Of a stretch of DNA of 49,840 nt, positions 24,229 through 32,737 are shown piece by piece (positions within the stretch are counted from its first letter, which is position 1; each line of letters opens with the position of its first letter). The notes below the pieces were generated by a model. The model was not told the origin of the DNA. It made no database searches and saw nothing but the letters and a program-made list of their open reading frames with translations. Location: NCBI GenBank assembly GCA_017475745.1, contig JAFVEZ010000051.1, positions 1-49,840 on the forward strand, given 5' to 3'. The translations under genes and the position numbers were made by a program. The DNA is from Selenomonadaceae bacterium. GTDB lineage: Bacteria > Bacillota > Negativicutes > Selenomonadales > Selenomonadaceae.

Positions 24229-25485
24229 TTGAATATCAACGCCCCAAGAGGTACAAAAGATATCTTGCCTGAACAGATTGCAAGCTGGCAATTTATTGAG
24301 AATAATATCCGCGATATTTGCAGGCGTTACGGCTATGAAGAGATCAGAACACCGATATTTGAGCATACTGAACTATTCCAACGTGGCATTGGCGAGGGCA
24401 CTGATGTGGTTGACAAGGAGATGTACACCTTTGAAGACCGCGGTGGTCGCTCAATCACCCTTCGCCCTGAGAATACTGCCTCTGCTGTTCGTGCCTACCT
24501 ACAAAACAAACTCTTTGCTGACAAATCTCTCGTCAAGCTCTTCTATATCGGCTCTATGTTCCGCTATGACAGACCGCAGGCAGGCAGATTGAGAGAGTTT
24601 CACCAATTCGGCATTGAAGCACTGGGTGAGAAGAATCCTGCCGTTGACGCTGAAGTTATTCTTCTGGCTGTGGATTTTCTCAAGTCACTTGGTCTCAACA
24701 ATCTCAAGCTTAAAATCAATACTGTCGGCTGTCCGAAGTGCCGCCCTGTATATCGTCAAAAGTTGCAGCACTTCTTCAGCGACAAACTCGACGAGTTATG
24801 TCATGACTGTCAGACACGCTTCGACAAGAACCCGATGAGAATCTTGGACTGCAAGACTGACCACGACAAGGACTTCATGCAGGACGCACCGAAGATTAAG
24901 GACTGTCTCTGCGACGAATGTCGTGAGCACTTCGATAGCGTTCAGAAGCTCCTCAAGGCAGCAGAGGTTGATTTCACCATTGATGATCGCCTTGTTCGTG
25001 GGCTGGACTACTACACCAAGACTGCCTTTGAGATTCAATATCCGCCACTTGGTGCTCAGTCGGCGGTTGCAGGTGGAGGTCGCTATGACGGTCTTATTGA
25101 GGAGATCGGTGGAAGTCCAACACCGGCGGTCGGCTTTGCTGCTGGCATTGAGCGGATTTTAAATGCACTCGAGATGCAGGGACTTCTCCCAAATGTTGAG
25201 AAGAAGTCGGACGCCTTCCTCGTTGCAGTCGGTGATGAAGCTGAAACTCTAGCATTTGAGCTGCTCATCAAACTCAGACGTGCAGGATTGATAGCTTCAA
25301 TGGACTTCGCCAAGCGCAGTATGAAAGCTCAAATGAAGCAGGCAGGCAAATCTAATGCCAAGTTTGCGCTTATTATCGGTGAAGACGAAGTCAATAACAA
25401 CACTGTTACCGTCAAAAATCTCAGCAACAGTGAGCAACAGAATATTGCGATTGACAAGGTAGTTGGCTTTGTCGCAGGCAAGTGA
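24229..25485 (+). CDS. hisS: Histidyl-tRNA synthetase
   Basis: Class II aminoacyl-tRNA synthetase charging tRNA-His. The start is TTG at 24229 (MNINAPRGTKDILPE), with GGAGATGA upstream. The 418 residues are standard. Class II motif 1 region and motif 2 (FRYDRPQAGRLREFHQ) are present. The histidine-specific loops are VRGLDYYTKTAFE and AGGGRYDGLIEE. Motif 3 is GFAAGIERIL. A C-terminal anticodon domain follows. The next genes are a GHMP kinase and hisZ, its paralogue. No T-box leader is visible in the 20-bp gap before it. Confidence 0.97.
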   Translation: MNINAPRGTKDILPEQIASWQFIENNIRDICRRYGYEEIRTPIFEHTELFQRGIGEGTDVVDKEMYTFEDRGGRSITLRPENTASAVRAYLQNKLFADKSLVKLFYIGSMFRYDRPQAGRLREFHQFGIEALGEKNPAVDAEVILLAVDFLKSLGLNNLKLKINTVGCPKCRPVYRQKLQHFFSDKLDELCHDCQTRFDKNPMRILDCKTDHDKDFMQDAPKIKDCLCDECREHFDSVQKLLKAAEVDFTIDDRLVRGLDYYTKTAFEIQYPPLGAQSAVAGGGRYDGLIEEIGGSPTPAVGFAAGIERILNALEMQGLLPNVEKKSDAFLVAVGDEAETLAFELLIKLRRAGLIASMDFAKRSMKAQMKQAGKSNAKFALIIGEDEVNNNTVTVKNLSNSEQQNIAIDKVVGFVAGK

Positions 25486-25500
25486 GGCAGTGAAAGTTAG

Positions 25501-26313
25501 GTGAGATTTACAGTCAAAGTACCAGGTTCCTGTGGTGAACTCGTTCAGGGAACACTCAATGGTAAGCCATTTCTGATAACGTGTCCTGTGAATCTTTTCA
25601 CTGCTGTCACTATCTCTGACGAATTTACTGAACATATAGGGCTTAGTTGGAAGGCAACGACAATGTTGGCAAAGGTGTTGGAATACCTTGGCTGCAGCAC
25701 CTTTGATTTTGGAATCGTTCTGGAATCGGAATTGCCTATAGGTAAGGGTATGGCATCTTCAAGCGCAGATATTGCGGCAATCGGTAAAGCAGCAGCATTA
25801 GCCTTGGGTACTGATCTCACTGCAGAAGAGATCGCAACTCTCGCCGTCTCGATTGAGCCTACCGACGGCGTGTTTTATGGAGGAATAGTTGCCATGAACC
25901 CACTCACAGGACAACTCCTCAGCAACATTAATCTTCGCTCTGAATATAAGATCGCAATCTTTGACTTTGGTGGTAAAGTTGATACACTTGACTTCAAACG
26001 GCAGAGCAATCTCAATCTCACCAAGCTGCCAAGTATATTCGATTTTGACATGACAACTTTATCAGCGTTGGCAAATCAAACAATTCTTCGTAAGCCATAC
26101 CTCGAAGATATTATACTTTTCGCAAAGTCAATGGGAGCATTGGGAGTAACCAATGCACACACCGGCACGGTGATAGGTGTCATATTCGCTGAAGATACAA
26201 ATCAAACACATATTGAAGACTTCTCCTCAGCACTGATTAAGAAGTTTGCTCATATAACTTTCCTTGCCGCGGTGAATCTCATCAACGGCGGCTTTTACTT
26301 AAGTCATGATTAA
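25501..26313 (+). CDS. GHMP kinase, L-threonine kinase (PduX-like)
   Basis: A GHMP-family small-molecule kinase of 270 residues. The N-terminal VPGSCGELVQGTLNG is characteristic of PduX, which phosphorylates L-threonine for the aminopropanol arm of cobalamin. The GHMP ATP loop is LPIGKGMASSSADI. The third motif near the C-terminus is TNAHTGTVIGVIF. It starts GTG at 25501, 15 bp after hisS, with GAGG somewhat distant. No other cobalamin gene lies close by. The threonine assignment rests on the N-terminal signature; another alcohol substrate is possible. Confidence 0.82.
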   Translation: MRFTVKVPGSCGELVQGTLNGKPFLITCPVNLFTAVTISDEFTEHIGLSWKATTMLAKVLEYLGCSTFDFGIVLESELPIGKGMASSSADIAAIGKAAALALGTDLTAEEIATLAVSIEPTDGVFYGGIVAMNPLTGQLLSNINLRSEYKIAIFDFGGKVDTLDFKRQSNLNLTKLPSIFDFDMTTLSALANQTILRKPYLEDIILFAKSMGALGVTNAHTGTVIGVIFAEDTNQTHIEDFSSALIKKFAHITFLAAVNLINGGFYLSHD

Positions 26314-26334
26314 ATTATTGTAGGTGATTAATTA

Positions 26335-27516
26335 ATGTCAAAACAAATATTGGAAATACCCTATGGAACGCAAGACCTTTTACCAAAGGAAGCTGCTGTC
26401 AAGCGATCAATCGAACAGAAGATATTTGAACTCTTTCGAGGTCACGGCTACGAAGAAGTGGTAACACCGACGATTGAATATCTCGAAACGCTGATGACAG
26501 GCACTTCGCGGACACTTGAGCCACATATGTTCAAGATGTTTGATCGCAGCAACCGCACACTGGCACTTCACCACGAGATGACGACGCCGATTGCACGTTT
26601 GGTCTCAAGCCGAATGAAAGATTCACCAATGCCGCTGAAGTTATCATACAATACAAATGTCTTTCGATATGAGCAAACTTTACCAGGCCGGCAATGTGAG
26701 TTCTACCAGGCGGGCGTAGAGCTACTTGGGTCGGCTTCAGCCTGTGCGGACGCGGAGATAATAGCTCTCGCCGTTGAATGTCTCAAATCCGCCGGATTGA
26801 GTGACTTTGAACTATGTCTTGGTCAAGTTGAGTTCGCCAGCGGAATAATGGAACAGAACGCCCTCGATCTTGAAACGAAAGATTATTTAAAGTCCGCTAT
26901 TGAAGGCCACGATATAGTAGCACTTGAGAAGAAGGTAGAGGAACTTTCCCTATCGAAAGCTGCAGCAGAATCACTGAAGAATATACCATATCTCCACGGT
27001 GGCAAGGATATCATTGACCGCGCTCACACATTTGCACTGAATGAAAGAAGTCGCCGCGCTCTTGACAATCTCTCGGAGATTTACAGATTGCTTGAAGTTT
27101 ATGATGTCGCCGATAAGGTGGTTTTCGACCTTGGTCTAATTCGTGACTTCAGCTACTATACCGGCATGGTCTTTGAAGCCTATGCACCTGGTCTTGGTTA
27201 TCCTATTGCCGGCGGCGGCAGATACGATCATATGCTCAAGGATTTCGGACTGGCCTGCCCTGCGACGGGTTTTGCCCTCGGCATTGAGCGTCTCATGCTC
27301 TCTTTGAAGCGTCAAGGCTTTCATGAGGACTATAGGGCGCGTGATGTATACATCGGATATGACGTGGCAAATGTCGACAAGGCCATTGAAGGTGCTCAAA
27401 GACTCCGCAGTGAAGGCAAAGTGGTTGAATTGGCACTCTCTGCACAAACTGAAGACGAAGCTAGACAATCACAAATTGACAAGAAATATAACGAATTGAT
27501 CTATTTGTCAAATTGA
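26335..27516 (+). CDS. hisZ: ATP phosphoribosyltransferase regulatory subunit
   Basis: HisZ is a catalytically inactive HisRS paralogue that forms a complex with short HisG and makes it respond to histidine. The 393 residues begin with IPYGTQDLLPKEA and keep the class II fold with FRYEQTLPGRQCEFYQAGVELLG and FSYYTGMVFEAYAPG, AGGGRYDHML and GFALGIERL. The anticodon-binding domain of true HisRS is reduced. The presence of a genuine hisS two genes upstream supports HisZ and not a second synthetase. hisG is not in the window, so the histidine operon is elsewhere. AGGTGAT precedes the ATG. Confidence 0.9.
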   Translation: MSKQILEIPYGTQDLLPKEAAVKRSIEQKIFELFRGHGYEEVVTPTIEYLETLMTGTSRTLEPHMFKMFDRSNRTLALHHEMTTPIARLVSSRMKDSPMPLKLSYNTNVFRYEQTLPGRQCEFYQAGVELLGSASACADAEIIALAVECLKSAGLSDFELCLGQVEFASGIMEQNALDLETKDYLKSAIEGHDIVALEKKVEELSLSKAAAESLKNIPYLHGGKDIIDRAHTFALNERSRRALDNLSEIYRLLEVYDVADKVVFDLGLIRDFSYYTGMVFEAYAPGLGYPIAGGGRYDHMLKDFGLACPATGFALGIERLMLSLKRQGFHEDYRARDVYIGYDVANVDKAIEGAQRLRSEGKVVELALSAQTEDEARQSQIDKKYNELIYLSN

Positions 27517-27527
27517 TTAAAATTCTC

Positions 27528-27556
27528 TTGAAACTTGCTCAGAAATAACATATAAT
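27528..27556 (+). promoter_or_regulatory. Promoter of paaK-ACT operon
   Basis: TTGAAA (27528-27533) and TATAAT (27551-27556) separated by 17 bp, 45 bp before the paaK start codon and just after the hisZ stop. Confidence 0.75.
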
Positions 27557-27601
27557 ACTTGTATGATTAACAATTCAATTACAAAGAAGTGAGGCTGTTT
27601 T

Positions 27602-28903
27602 ATGGAAAGATACTTTCAGCAGGAGATTGAATGTGCGCCGATTGAGAAGATAAAGGCGATTCAAAATGAGAAGCTCCCCAAGCAAGTCAAGCACGTTTGG
27701 GACAATGTACCCTACTATCGCAAGAAGATGGAAGAGAGAGGTCTGACGCCTGATGATATTAAGTCCGTCGATGATCTCCACAAATTGCCATTCCTCTCGA
27801 AAGCTGATCTCAAAGAGTGTTATCCTTATGGACTCTTGGCGGTTCCTCTCAAAGACTGTGTGAGGATTCAATCCACAAGCGGTACTACTGGCAAGCGTGT
27901 TGTTGCTTTCTACACTCAAAATGATATTGATATGTGGGAAGAGTGCTGCGCTCGCGCTATCACTGCAGCAGGTGGCACCAATGAGGACGTTTGCCAAGTC
28001 TCCTATGGTTATGGTCTCTTCACCGGTGGTCCAGGTCTCAACGGCGGCTCTCATAAAGTCGGCTGTTTGACGATCCCTGCAAGTTCCGGCAATACTGAGC
28101 GCCAAATCATGTTCATTATGGACTTGTCTGCAACTATTCTCTGCTGCACGCCGAGTTACGCTGCTTACTTGGGTGAATCAATGAAGGAAATGGGTCTCAA
28201 GCCGGAGGATATTCCTCTCAAGGCTGGTATCTTCGGCGCTGAAGCTTGGTCTGAGGAAATGCGCCGCGATATTGAGAAAGTACTTGGCATTAAGGCTTAT
28301 GATATCTACGGTTTGACTGAGATTTCCGGACCTGGTGTGTCTTTTGAGTGCTCAGAGCAACACGGCATGCACATTAATGAAGATCACTTTATTGCTGAGA
28401 TTATCAATCCTGATACTGGCGAAGTCTTGCCAGAAGGTTCACAGGGTGAGTTGGTATTCACCAGCCTTGATAAAGAGGCTTTCCCGCTCCTTCGCTATCG
28501 TACACGTGACATTTGTACTCTCACTCGTGAAAAGTGTTCTTGTGGTCGTACTCACGTCAGAATGAGTAAACCAAAGGGTCGCAGTGATGATATGCTGATT
28601 ATTCGCGGCGTCAATGTATTCCCAAGTCAGATTGAGACTGTACTGCTCAACAATGGCTATGCTGCCAACTATCAGATCATTGTCGATCGCGTCAACAATA
28701 CCGATACATTCGACATTAACGTTGAGATGACGCCGGATATGTTCACTGATAACGTCGGTGAGATCCAGGCACGCAAGAAGGTTCTTGAGGACGGCTTGAA
28801 GTCCATGCTCGGCATTAAGGCTAAAGTTACGCTTGTAGCTCCGAAAACTATTGCAAGAAGTGAAGGCAAGGCAGTCCGTGTAATTGACAAACGCAAAATT
28901 TAA
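27602..28903 (+). CDS. paaK: Phenylacetate-CoA ligase (PaaK family)
   Basis: An adenylate-forming enzyme that activates phenylacetate or related aryl acids with CoA. The 433 residues are normal for PaaK. Landmarks are the phosphate-binding loop STSGTTGKRV, YGYGLFTGGPGLNGG, IYGLTEISGPGVSFEC and RYRTRDICTL, followed by a zinc-like cysteine pair CSCGRTHVRM and GRSDDMLIIRGVNVFPSQIE. The ATG has GTGAGG in front. An ACT-domain gene follows after 12 bp, the usual arrangement in anaerobic Firmicutes. With iorB at 36.6 kb it may take part in arylacetate metabolism from aromatic amino acids (inference). Confidence 0.93.
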   Translation: MERYFQQEIECAPIEKIKAIQNEKLPKQVKHVWDNVPYYRKKMEERGLTPDDIKSVDDLHKLPFLSKADLKECYPYGLLAVPLKDCVRIQSTSGTTGKRVVAFYTQNDIDMWEECCARAITAAGGTNEDVCQVSYGYGLFTGGPGLNGGSHKVGCLTIPASSGNTERQIMFIMDLSATILCCTPSYAAYLGESMKEMGLKPEDIPLKAGIFGAEAWSEEMRRDIEKVLGIKAYDIYGLTEISGPGVSFECSEQHGMHINEDHFIAEIINPDTGEVLPEGSQGELVFTSLDKEAFPLLRYRTRDICTLTREKCSCGRTHVRMSKPKGRSDDMLIIRGVNVFPSQIETVLLNNGYAANYQIIVDRVNNTDTFDINVEMTPDMFTDNVGEIQARKKVLEDGLKSMLGIKAKVTLVAPKTIARSEGKAVRVIDKRKI

Positions 28904-28915
28904 GGTGGTATTAAT

Positions 28916-29341
28916 ATGAGTGTTAAACAAGTTTCCGTATTTCTGGAGAATAAGCCGGGCACTTTGAATAATATGACGAAAGTGCTTTCCGATCACAATA
29001 TCAACATTCGCGCTTTGTCTCTTGCCGATACCAACGATTTCGGCATTGTCAGAATGCTCGTCAATGACGTTTATGAGGCAACAACCATTCTGAAGGAAGA
29101 GAACTTTATCGCAAGGTTTACGCCTGTTCTGGTCTATGCCATCTCGGACGAAGCAGGCAGTCTTAATAAGATTTTACAGTCCTTCACTGAAGCAGATGTC
29201 AACATTGAGTATATGTACGCCTTCGCAGGTAAGCAAAGGGCATACATGATCTTTAAGGTTACTGATGTGAAGAAGGCTGAATCACTTCTGTCTGCCAAAG
29301 GCCTTAAGTCACTAACTCAAGAGCAGATTGCAGAAGTCTGA
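28916..29341 (+). CDS. Tandem ACT domain protein
   Basis: A 141-residue cytoplasmic protein with two ACT domains, each a small amino-acid-binding regulatory fold. The first spans about residues 1-68 (QVSVFLENKPGTLNNMTKVL) and the second about 70-141 (LVYAISDEAGSLNKILQSF). There is no catalytic domain. It is encoded 12 bp after paaK and ends at a terminator, so the two form a bicistronic unit. A role in sensing an aromatic or branched-chain amino acid for PaaK is plausible but inferred. AAGGTGG lies before its ATG. Confidence 0.9.
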   Translation: MSVKQVSVFLENKPGTLNNMTKVLSDHNINIRALSLADTNDFGIVRMLVNDVYEATTILKEENFIARFTPVLVYAISDEAGSLNKILQSFTEADVNIEYMYAFAGKQRAYMIFKVTDVKKAESLLSAKGLKSLTQEQIAEV

Positions 29342-29364
29342 TTGCAACTCAAAGAGATAAAAAT

Positions 29365-29410
29365 AACAGGAGCTGTCATATCTATCGTGGCATCTCCTGT
29401 TTTAGTTTTT
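29365..29410 (+). terminator. Terminator of paaK-ACT operon
   Basis: AACAGGAG (29365-29372) pairs with CTCCTGTT (29394-29401), followed by a T-rich stretch to 29410. It lies 24 bp after the ACT gene stop. Confidence 0.8.
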
Positions 29411-29442
29411 ACAAAGAGTGTTTAAAAGATTTTTCAAATGTA

Positions 29443-29471
29443 TTGAACTAATTTAACATTTGCGTTATAAT
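29443..29471 (+). promoter_or_regulatory. Promoter of the unknown two-gene cassette
   Basis: TTGAAC (29443-29448) and TATAAT (29466-29471) with a 17-bp spacer, 44 bp before the first start codon. With terminators on both sides, it delimits a separate transcription unit. Confidence 0.72.
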
Positions 29472-29515
29472 GCAAGTTGGTTCTTCCAATATTGATAAAA
29501 GGAGAAGTGATTTTA

Positions 29516-29863
29516 ATGATTCCTGTTTTGTTGGGATTGGGCGCAATTATCGGCGGTTTTTTCGTCTTTGCAAATTGGGAAGAGGTTGTTGGCTGGCTCA
29601 ATGAATTGTTCCCAAAAGTCAAAAAAGCTCTTGCAGATGCAGGTATTTTGAACTATGTTTCCAAGCTGTTTTCCAGCGTTTCAGAGTCCGTTATGAGACT
29701 TGTCAACAGACTCTATTACAAAGAGAATGGCAAGTTCTATGAACAGACAACAACTCGTGAGATTGATGAGTCTGAGGTGCCTGAGTGGGCAAGAGAAGGC
29801 TTGTCTGAGAAAGATACTGATGTCACTGAAAGGTACAAAGAAGAAATGCAGCTGGAGATTTAA
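29516..29863 (+). CDS. Hypothetical protein with N-terminal membrane segment (cassette gene 1)
   Basis: I do not recognise this 115-residue protein. ATG 29516 is preceded by AAGGAG; an ATG at 29477 lacks a site. Residues 1-19 are hydrophobic and glycine-rich (MIPVLLGLGAIIGGFFVF) and could be a membrane helix. Residues 20-65 look amphipathic helical. Then comes LYYKENGKFYEQ (66-77) and an acidic tail with EVPEWAREGL. The motif (Y/F)K(E/D)..GK(F/W)Y recurs in the next gene, which suggests common ancestry or a shared ligand. The gene has its own promoter and shares a terminator with its neighbour. Function unknown. Confidence 0.75.
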   Translation: MIPVLLGLGAIIGGFFVFANWEEVVGWLNELFPKVKKALADAGILNYVSKLFSSVSESVMRLVNRLYYKENGKFYEQTTTREIDESEVPEWAREGLSEKDTDVTERYKEEMQLEI

Positions 29864-29891
29864 TTGACAATATTTAGGAAGGATGATATAT

Positions 29892-30386
29892 ATGGCGCTC
29901 AATACCGAAGCTCTTGAGACTATCATTGAGACAGTGAAGAAATTTTTCCAAGACCTGATCAAGCCTGATATGACGATAGATAAAATCGCTGAGGTTGCCT
30001 CACCAAATCTTGATAAGATCATCAAGGAAAATGAAGCGAAGGGTCTTAACTACAGCGCAGGTAAATTTAGGATTGAATACGTCAACGATAATCAGTTTAC
30101 TCTGGAGTTTGAGATGTACTTTAAAGACGAAGCTGGCAAATGGTATAAAGCAGCTAATAAGAGCGAGCCGCGCAGTTCTGAACTCATTGAGCCAGGTTCC
30201 TGGAAGACTCTCAAGGCACTTAAAGTCGTTGAGTTCCCAATCGGAGCACCTGCTGAAGAAGAAGAAAAGATCGCCAAAATGGCAGACAAAGAGATCGCTG
30301 CCGAGAAAGAAGAAAAAGTCGCAGCGGCAAATAGTAAGAAAGATAATGACATTACTCTTGAAAAGTTAATGGGTACTGAAAAATAA
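29892..30386 (+). CDS. Hypothetical protein, cassette gene 2
   Basis: A 164-residue soluble protein I do not recognise. ATG 29892 follows AGGAAGGAT; the ATG at 29883 is too close to it. Residues 1-50 are amphipathic helices. Residues 55-117 look like a small beta-rich domain with MYFKDEAGKWYKAANK (75-90), similar to LYYKENGKFYEQ in the first gene. From residue 118 the protein is a low-complexity, charged Glu/Lys/Ala tail. It begins 28 bp after gene 1 and ends 24 bp before a strong terminator. Expression looks planned as a unit; the role is unknown. Confidence 0.75.
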   Translation: MALNTEALETIIETVKKFFQDLIKPDMTIDKIAEVASPNLDKIIKENEAKGLNYSAGKFRIEYVNDNQFTLEFEMYFKDEAGKWYKAANKSEPRSSELIEPGSWKTLKALKVVEFPIGAPAEEEEKIAKMADKEIAAEKEEKVAAANSKKDNDITLEKLMGTEK

Positions 30387-30410
30387 AGTTAGTAATTATA
30401 CTCAATTTGA

Positions 30411-30443
30411 GCAATCTCTCCAAAGAAAAGAGATTGCTTTTTT
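30411..30443 (+). terminator. Rho-independent terminator of the cassette
   Basis: GCAATCTC (30411-30418) pairs with GAGATTGC (30430-30437), followed immediately by six T. Confidence 0.9.
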
Positions 30444-30468
30444 GCATCATACCAGACAACAATAATAC

Positions 30469-30807
30469 TTATAATGATTTTAAAGTTTGATTCACTTTGA
30501 GATTTAAGCGTTCACTCTCTCCGCTGTTGAGTTCAAGCACGGAATGAGCACCAGAACACATCGAAACGCCAATCCAAGGACGAAGATTGCGAACGATCTT
30601 CAATATACGATAACCTTTGCTCAGATAGACGACATCAATGGCAAATCTCATAAACATCATATGTACACTACTACAAGGTGATATCAATAAACCATGACCG
30701 CTTGCAAGTCTTTTACGAAGCATTAAGCCACGGAATCGAGTAAAAAAGTTGTCCGCTATATCGACGTTTAAAACGTTTCCATTAATACTAAATCTCTGTC
30801 TCTTCAT
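30469..30807 (-). CDS. DUF192 family protein
   Basis: A 112-residue protein of the DUF192 family, small beta-rich proteins of unknown function. I start it at ATG 30807 (MKRQRFSINGNVL), with AAGGACAGGTG upstream; a longer frame to 30876 lies within the promoter. Landmarks are TRFRGLMLRK, the central SSVHMMFMRFAIDVVYL and the C-terminal SVLELNSGESERL. There is no signal peptide, although many relatives have one. It is divergently transcribed from ribF, with facing promoters. Confidence 0.82.
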   Translation of the reverse strand: MKRQRFSINGNVLNVDIADNFFTRFRGLMLRKRLASGHGLLISPCSSVHMMFMRFAIDVVYLSKGYRILKIVRNLRPWIGVSMCSGAHSVLELNSGESERLNLKVNQTLKSL

Positions 30808-30837
30808 GACACCTGTCCTTAAAATTCTTTGCGATAT

Positions 30838-30866
30838 ATTGTAGTAAAATATTGCGGCAAAGTCAA
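30838..30866 (-). promoter_or_regulatory. Promoter of the DUF192 gene
   Basis: On the minus strand TTGACT (30861-30866) and TACAAT (30838-30843) are 17 bp apart. It is back to back with the ribF promoter, the two -35 boxes being three bases apart. Confidence 0.65.
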
Positions 30867-30869
30867 TGG

Positions 30870-30898
30870 TTGACATTAATATGATTGCGTACTAAAAT
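30870..30898 (+). promoter_or_regulatory. Promoter of ribF
   Basis: TTGACA (30870-30875) and TAAAAT (30893-30898) with a 17-bp spacer, 30 bp before the ribF start. I see no FMN riboswitch in the short leader. Confidence 0.72.
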
Positions 30899-30927
30899 AA
30901 ACTCAATAAATTGTTTGAAGTGAGCAT

Positions 30928-31863
30928 ATGGAAGTATATAAAAAGTTATCTGAATTGACAAAGAAATATCCTAATCCTGCTGTTGCAATGGGAATGTTCG
31001 ACGGCGTTCATGTCGGCCATGCTTCTATAATCAGCCGCGCTGTTGAATTGGCAAAACACAATAAAGGCACTGCTATGGTCTTGACTTTCTCAAATCACCC
31101 TCTGTCTGTGTTGAGTCCTGAAAAGATGCCGTTAATGATTGGCAACAGGGCACTCCGCCGAAGTATCGTCGAATCACTTGGTATAGAGGTGATGATTGAG
31201 CTGCCGTTTAGCAAGGAATTTTCCAAAATCGCGCCGGAAGATTTTCTGACGCTTTTGGAAGAGAAAGTTGCACCTCAATACGTCGTCACCGGTCAAAACT
31301 TCACCTTTGGGCGCTTTGGCAAGGGCAACGGTCGCCTGTTGATTCGTGAGGGTGAGAACTATGGTTTCAAGGCAGAGATTTGCCCGACAGTAACAGTTGA
31401 TAGGAAAGCTGTCAGCAGTACAAGGATTCGCGAACTCATTACAAGTGGTGACCTGCAGAACGTCAACAAACTCTTGGGGCGTTCATTTATTTACATCTCC
31501 AAGGTTGTCCACGGAGACAGAAGAGGGCGCAAGCTTGGCTTTCCGACTGCTAATCTTGAGATTGGCAATCATCGCGCAATGCTGCCAAATGGTGCCTATG
31601 CAGTCAATGTCAGTTTCAACGGCAAAGACTACTGCGGTATTGCCAATATTGGCGACAATCCGACCTTTAATGTCAACGATCGCCGCTTGGAAGTTTACAT
31701 TAATGACTTCAGCGGTAACCTTTATGGCCAAGAGATTGCAGTCAGTTTTCTGGAAAAGCTCCGTGATGAGCAGAAGTTCTCAACCGTTGAAGAACTTGTC
31801 AGCCAACTGCGACATGACTTAAAGGAATCTATTGATATTTGGAGGAGTTACATACAAAAATGA
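30928..31863 (+). CDS. ribF: Bifunctional riboflavin kinase/FAD synthetase
   Basis: RibF phosphorylates riboflavin to FMN and then adenylylates it to FAD. The 311 residues hold an N-terminal nucleotidyltransferase domain (about 15-160) with GMFDGVHVGHASII and SSTRIRELI, and a C-terminal riboflavin kinase domain (about 185-308) with GRKLGFPTANLEI and CGIANIGDNPTF. The start ATG has GAAGTGAG upstream. A GIY-YIG protein gene follows after 16 bp and may be co-transcribed. Confidence 0.96.
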   Translation: MEVYKKLSELTKKYPNPAVAMGMFDGVHVGHASIISRAVELAKHNKGTAMVLTFSNHPLSVLSPEKMPLMIGNRALRRSIVESLGIEVMIELPFSKEFSKIAPEDFLTLLEEKVAPQYVVTGQNFTFGRFGKGNGRLLIREGENYGFKAEICPTVTVDRKAVSSTRIRELITSGDLQNVNKLLGRSFIYISKVVHGDRRGRKLGFPTANLEIGNHRAMLPNGAYAVNVSFNGKDYCGIANIGDNPTFNVNDRRLEVYINDFSGNLYGQEIAVSFLEKLRDEQKFSTVEELVSQLRHDLKESIDIWRSYIQK

Positions 31864-31879
31864 TTTAGGAGATCTCTTT

Positions 31880-32737
31880 ATGGCATATGGAAAATCAATC
31901 GAGCTGTTTCTAGCTAATGGCACGGCAAATAGCTTAATTATAGCCGAACTTTCAAACTGGAACGGTAAAGCGATTAAAATTCCCAGAATTGAGATCGCGG
32001 AATGTAAACGAGAAGATATTAAGGGAGCCGGTGTATATTTTTTGTTTTGTAAAGAGGAAGATGATTCTGACTCTGTCTATATTGGTGAGTCTGAATCCGT
32101 CCATGACAGACTCCTTCAACACCTGCGAGATTATAGTTCAGATAAAGAAAAATTTTACTGGACTACTGCCGTCATATTCCTGGGTCGAGATTTAAACAAA
32201 GCATTAATTCGTTATCTTGAAGATCGATTTGTTCAGATTGCCCGTGAGAGTAAAAGATATAAGGTTCTCACAAAAAATACATATAGTAAAACCGTTATGA
32301 AAGAATCTCAAACAGCTGCAATGGAAGAATTCATAGACAATGTGAAAATCTTGATTAACACTCTGGGATATAAAGTATTAGAGCCTGCTGTTCAGAATAT
32401 GTTTGGGCCTAATCATAGAGAGGAATTGCTATTCTTAAATATGGGTAGTGCAAAGGCTACCGGAATAGTGACTACTGAGGGATTTGTACTATTTGCCGGA
32501 GCCACAGTAAACGAAAAAACCTCTTCAAAATCATTGAGCAAAGGTGCTGCGACTCTTAGAAAGAAGATATTTGATGCAGGTAGAGTCAAAAATCTTGTTA
32601 CTACTGAAGATATTATCTTTTCAAGTTCCTCCGCTGCGGCTGTCTTTGTTACAGGATACAGTGTCAGTGGTCCGGCTAATTGGAAGAATAAATCGGGAAT
32701 TACTCTCAAAGAAATTGATTCAAAAAAGTCATATTGA
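31880..32737 (+). CDS. GIY-YIG nuclease-like protein with C-terminal DUF4357
   Basis: A 285-residue cytoplasmic protein. ATG 31880 has AGGAGA upstream; an ATG at 31832 would overlap ribF. The N-terminal half carries a GIY-YIG fold variant: GVYFLFC (for GIY), then VYIGESESVHDRLLQH (for YIG), and an arginine-containing helix. The C-terminal 90 residues (SSKSLSKGAATLRKKI) match DUF4357. This pairing is common in bacterial proteins of unknown role, often near mobile or defence genes, but here the neighbours are housekeeping. Its 3' end overlaps convergent rlmD by 9 bases. Nuclease activity is inferred, not shown. Confidence 0.82.
   Translation: MAYGKSIELFLANGTANSLIIAELSNWNGKAIKIPRIEIAECKREDIKGAGVYFLFCKEEDDSDSVYIGESESVHDRLLQHLRDYSSDKEKFYWTTAVIFLGRDLNKALIRYLEDRFVQIARESKRYKVLTKNTYSKTVMKESQTAAMEEFIDNVKILINTLGYKVLEPAVQNMFGPNHREELLFLNMGSAKATGIVTTEGFVLFAGATVNEKTSSKSLSKGAATLRKKIFDAGRVKNLVTTEDIIFSSSSAAAVFVTGYSVSGPANWKNKSGITLKEIDSKKSY

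Noticed and set aside
26335..27516. Second histidyl-tRNA synthetase
   Set aside because: It lacks a full anticodon domain and has HisZ-type length and motifs; the real hisS is at 24229.
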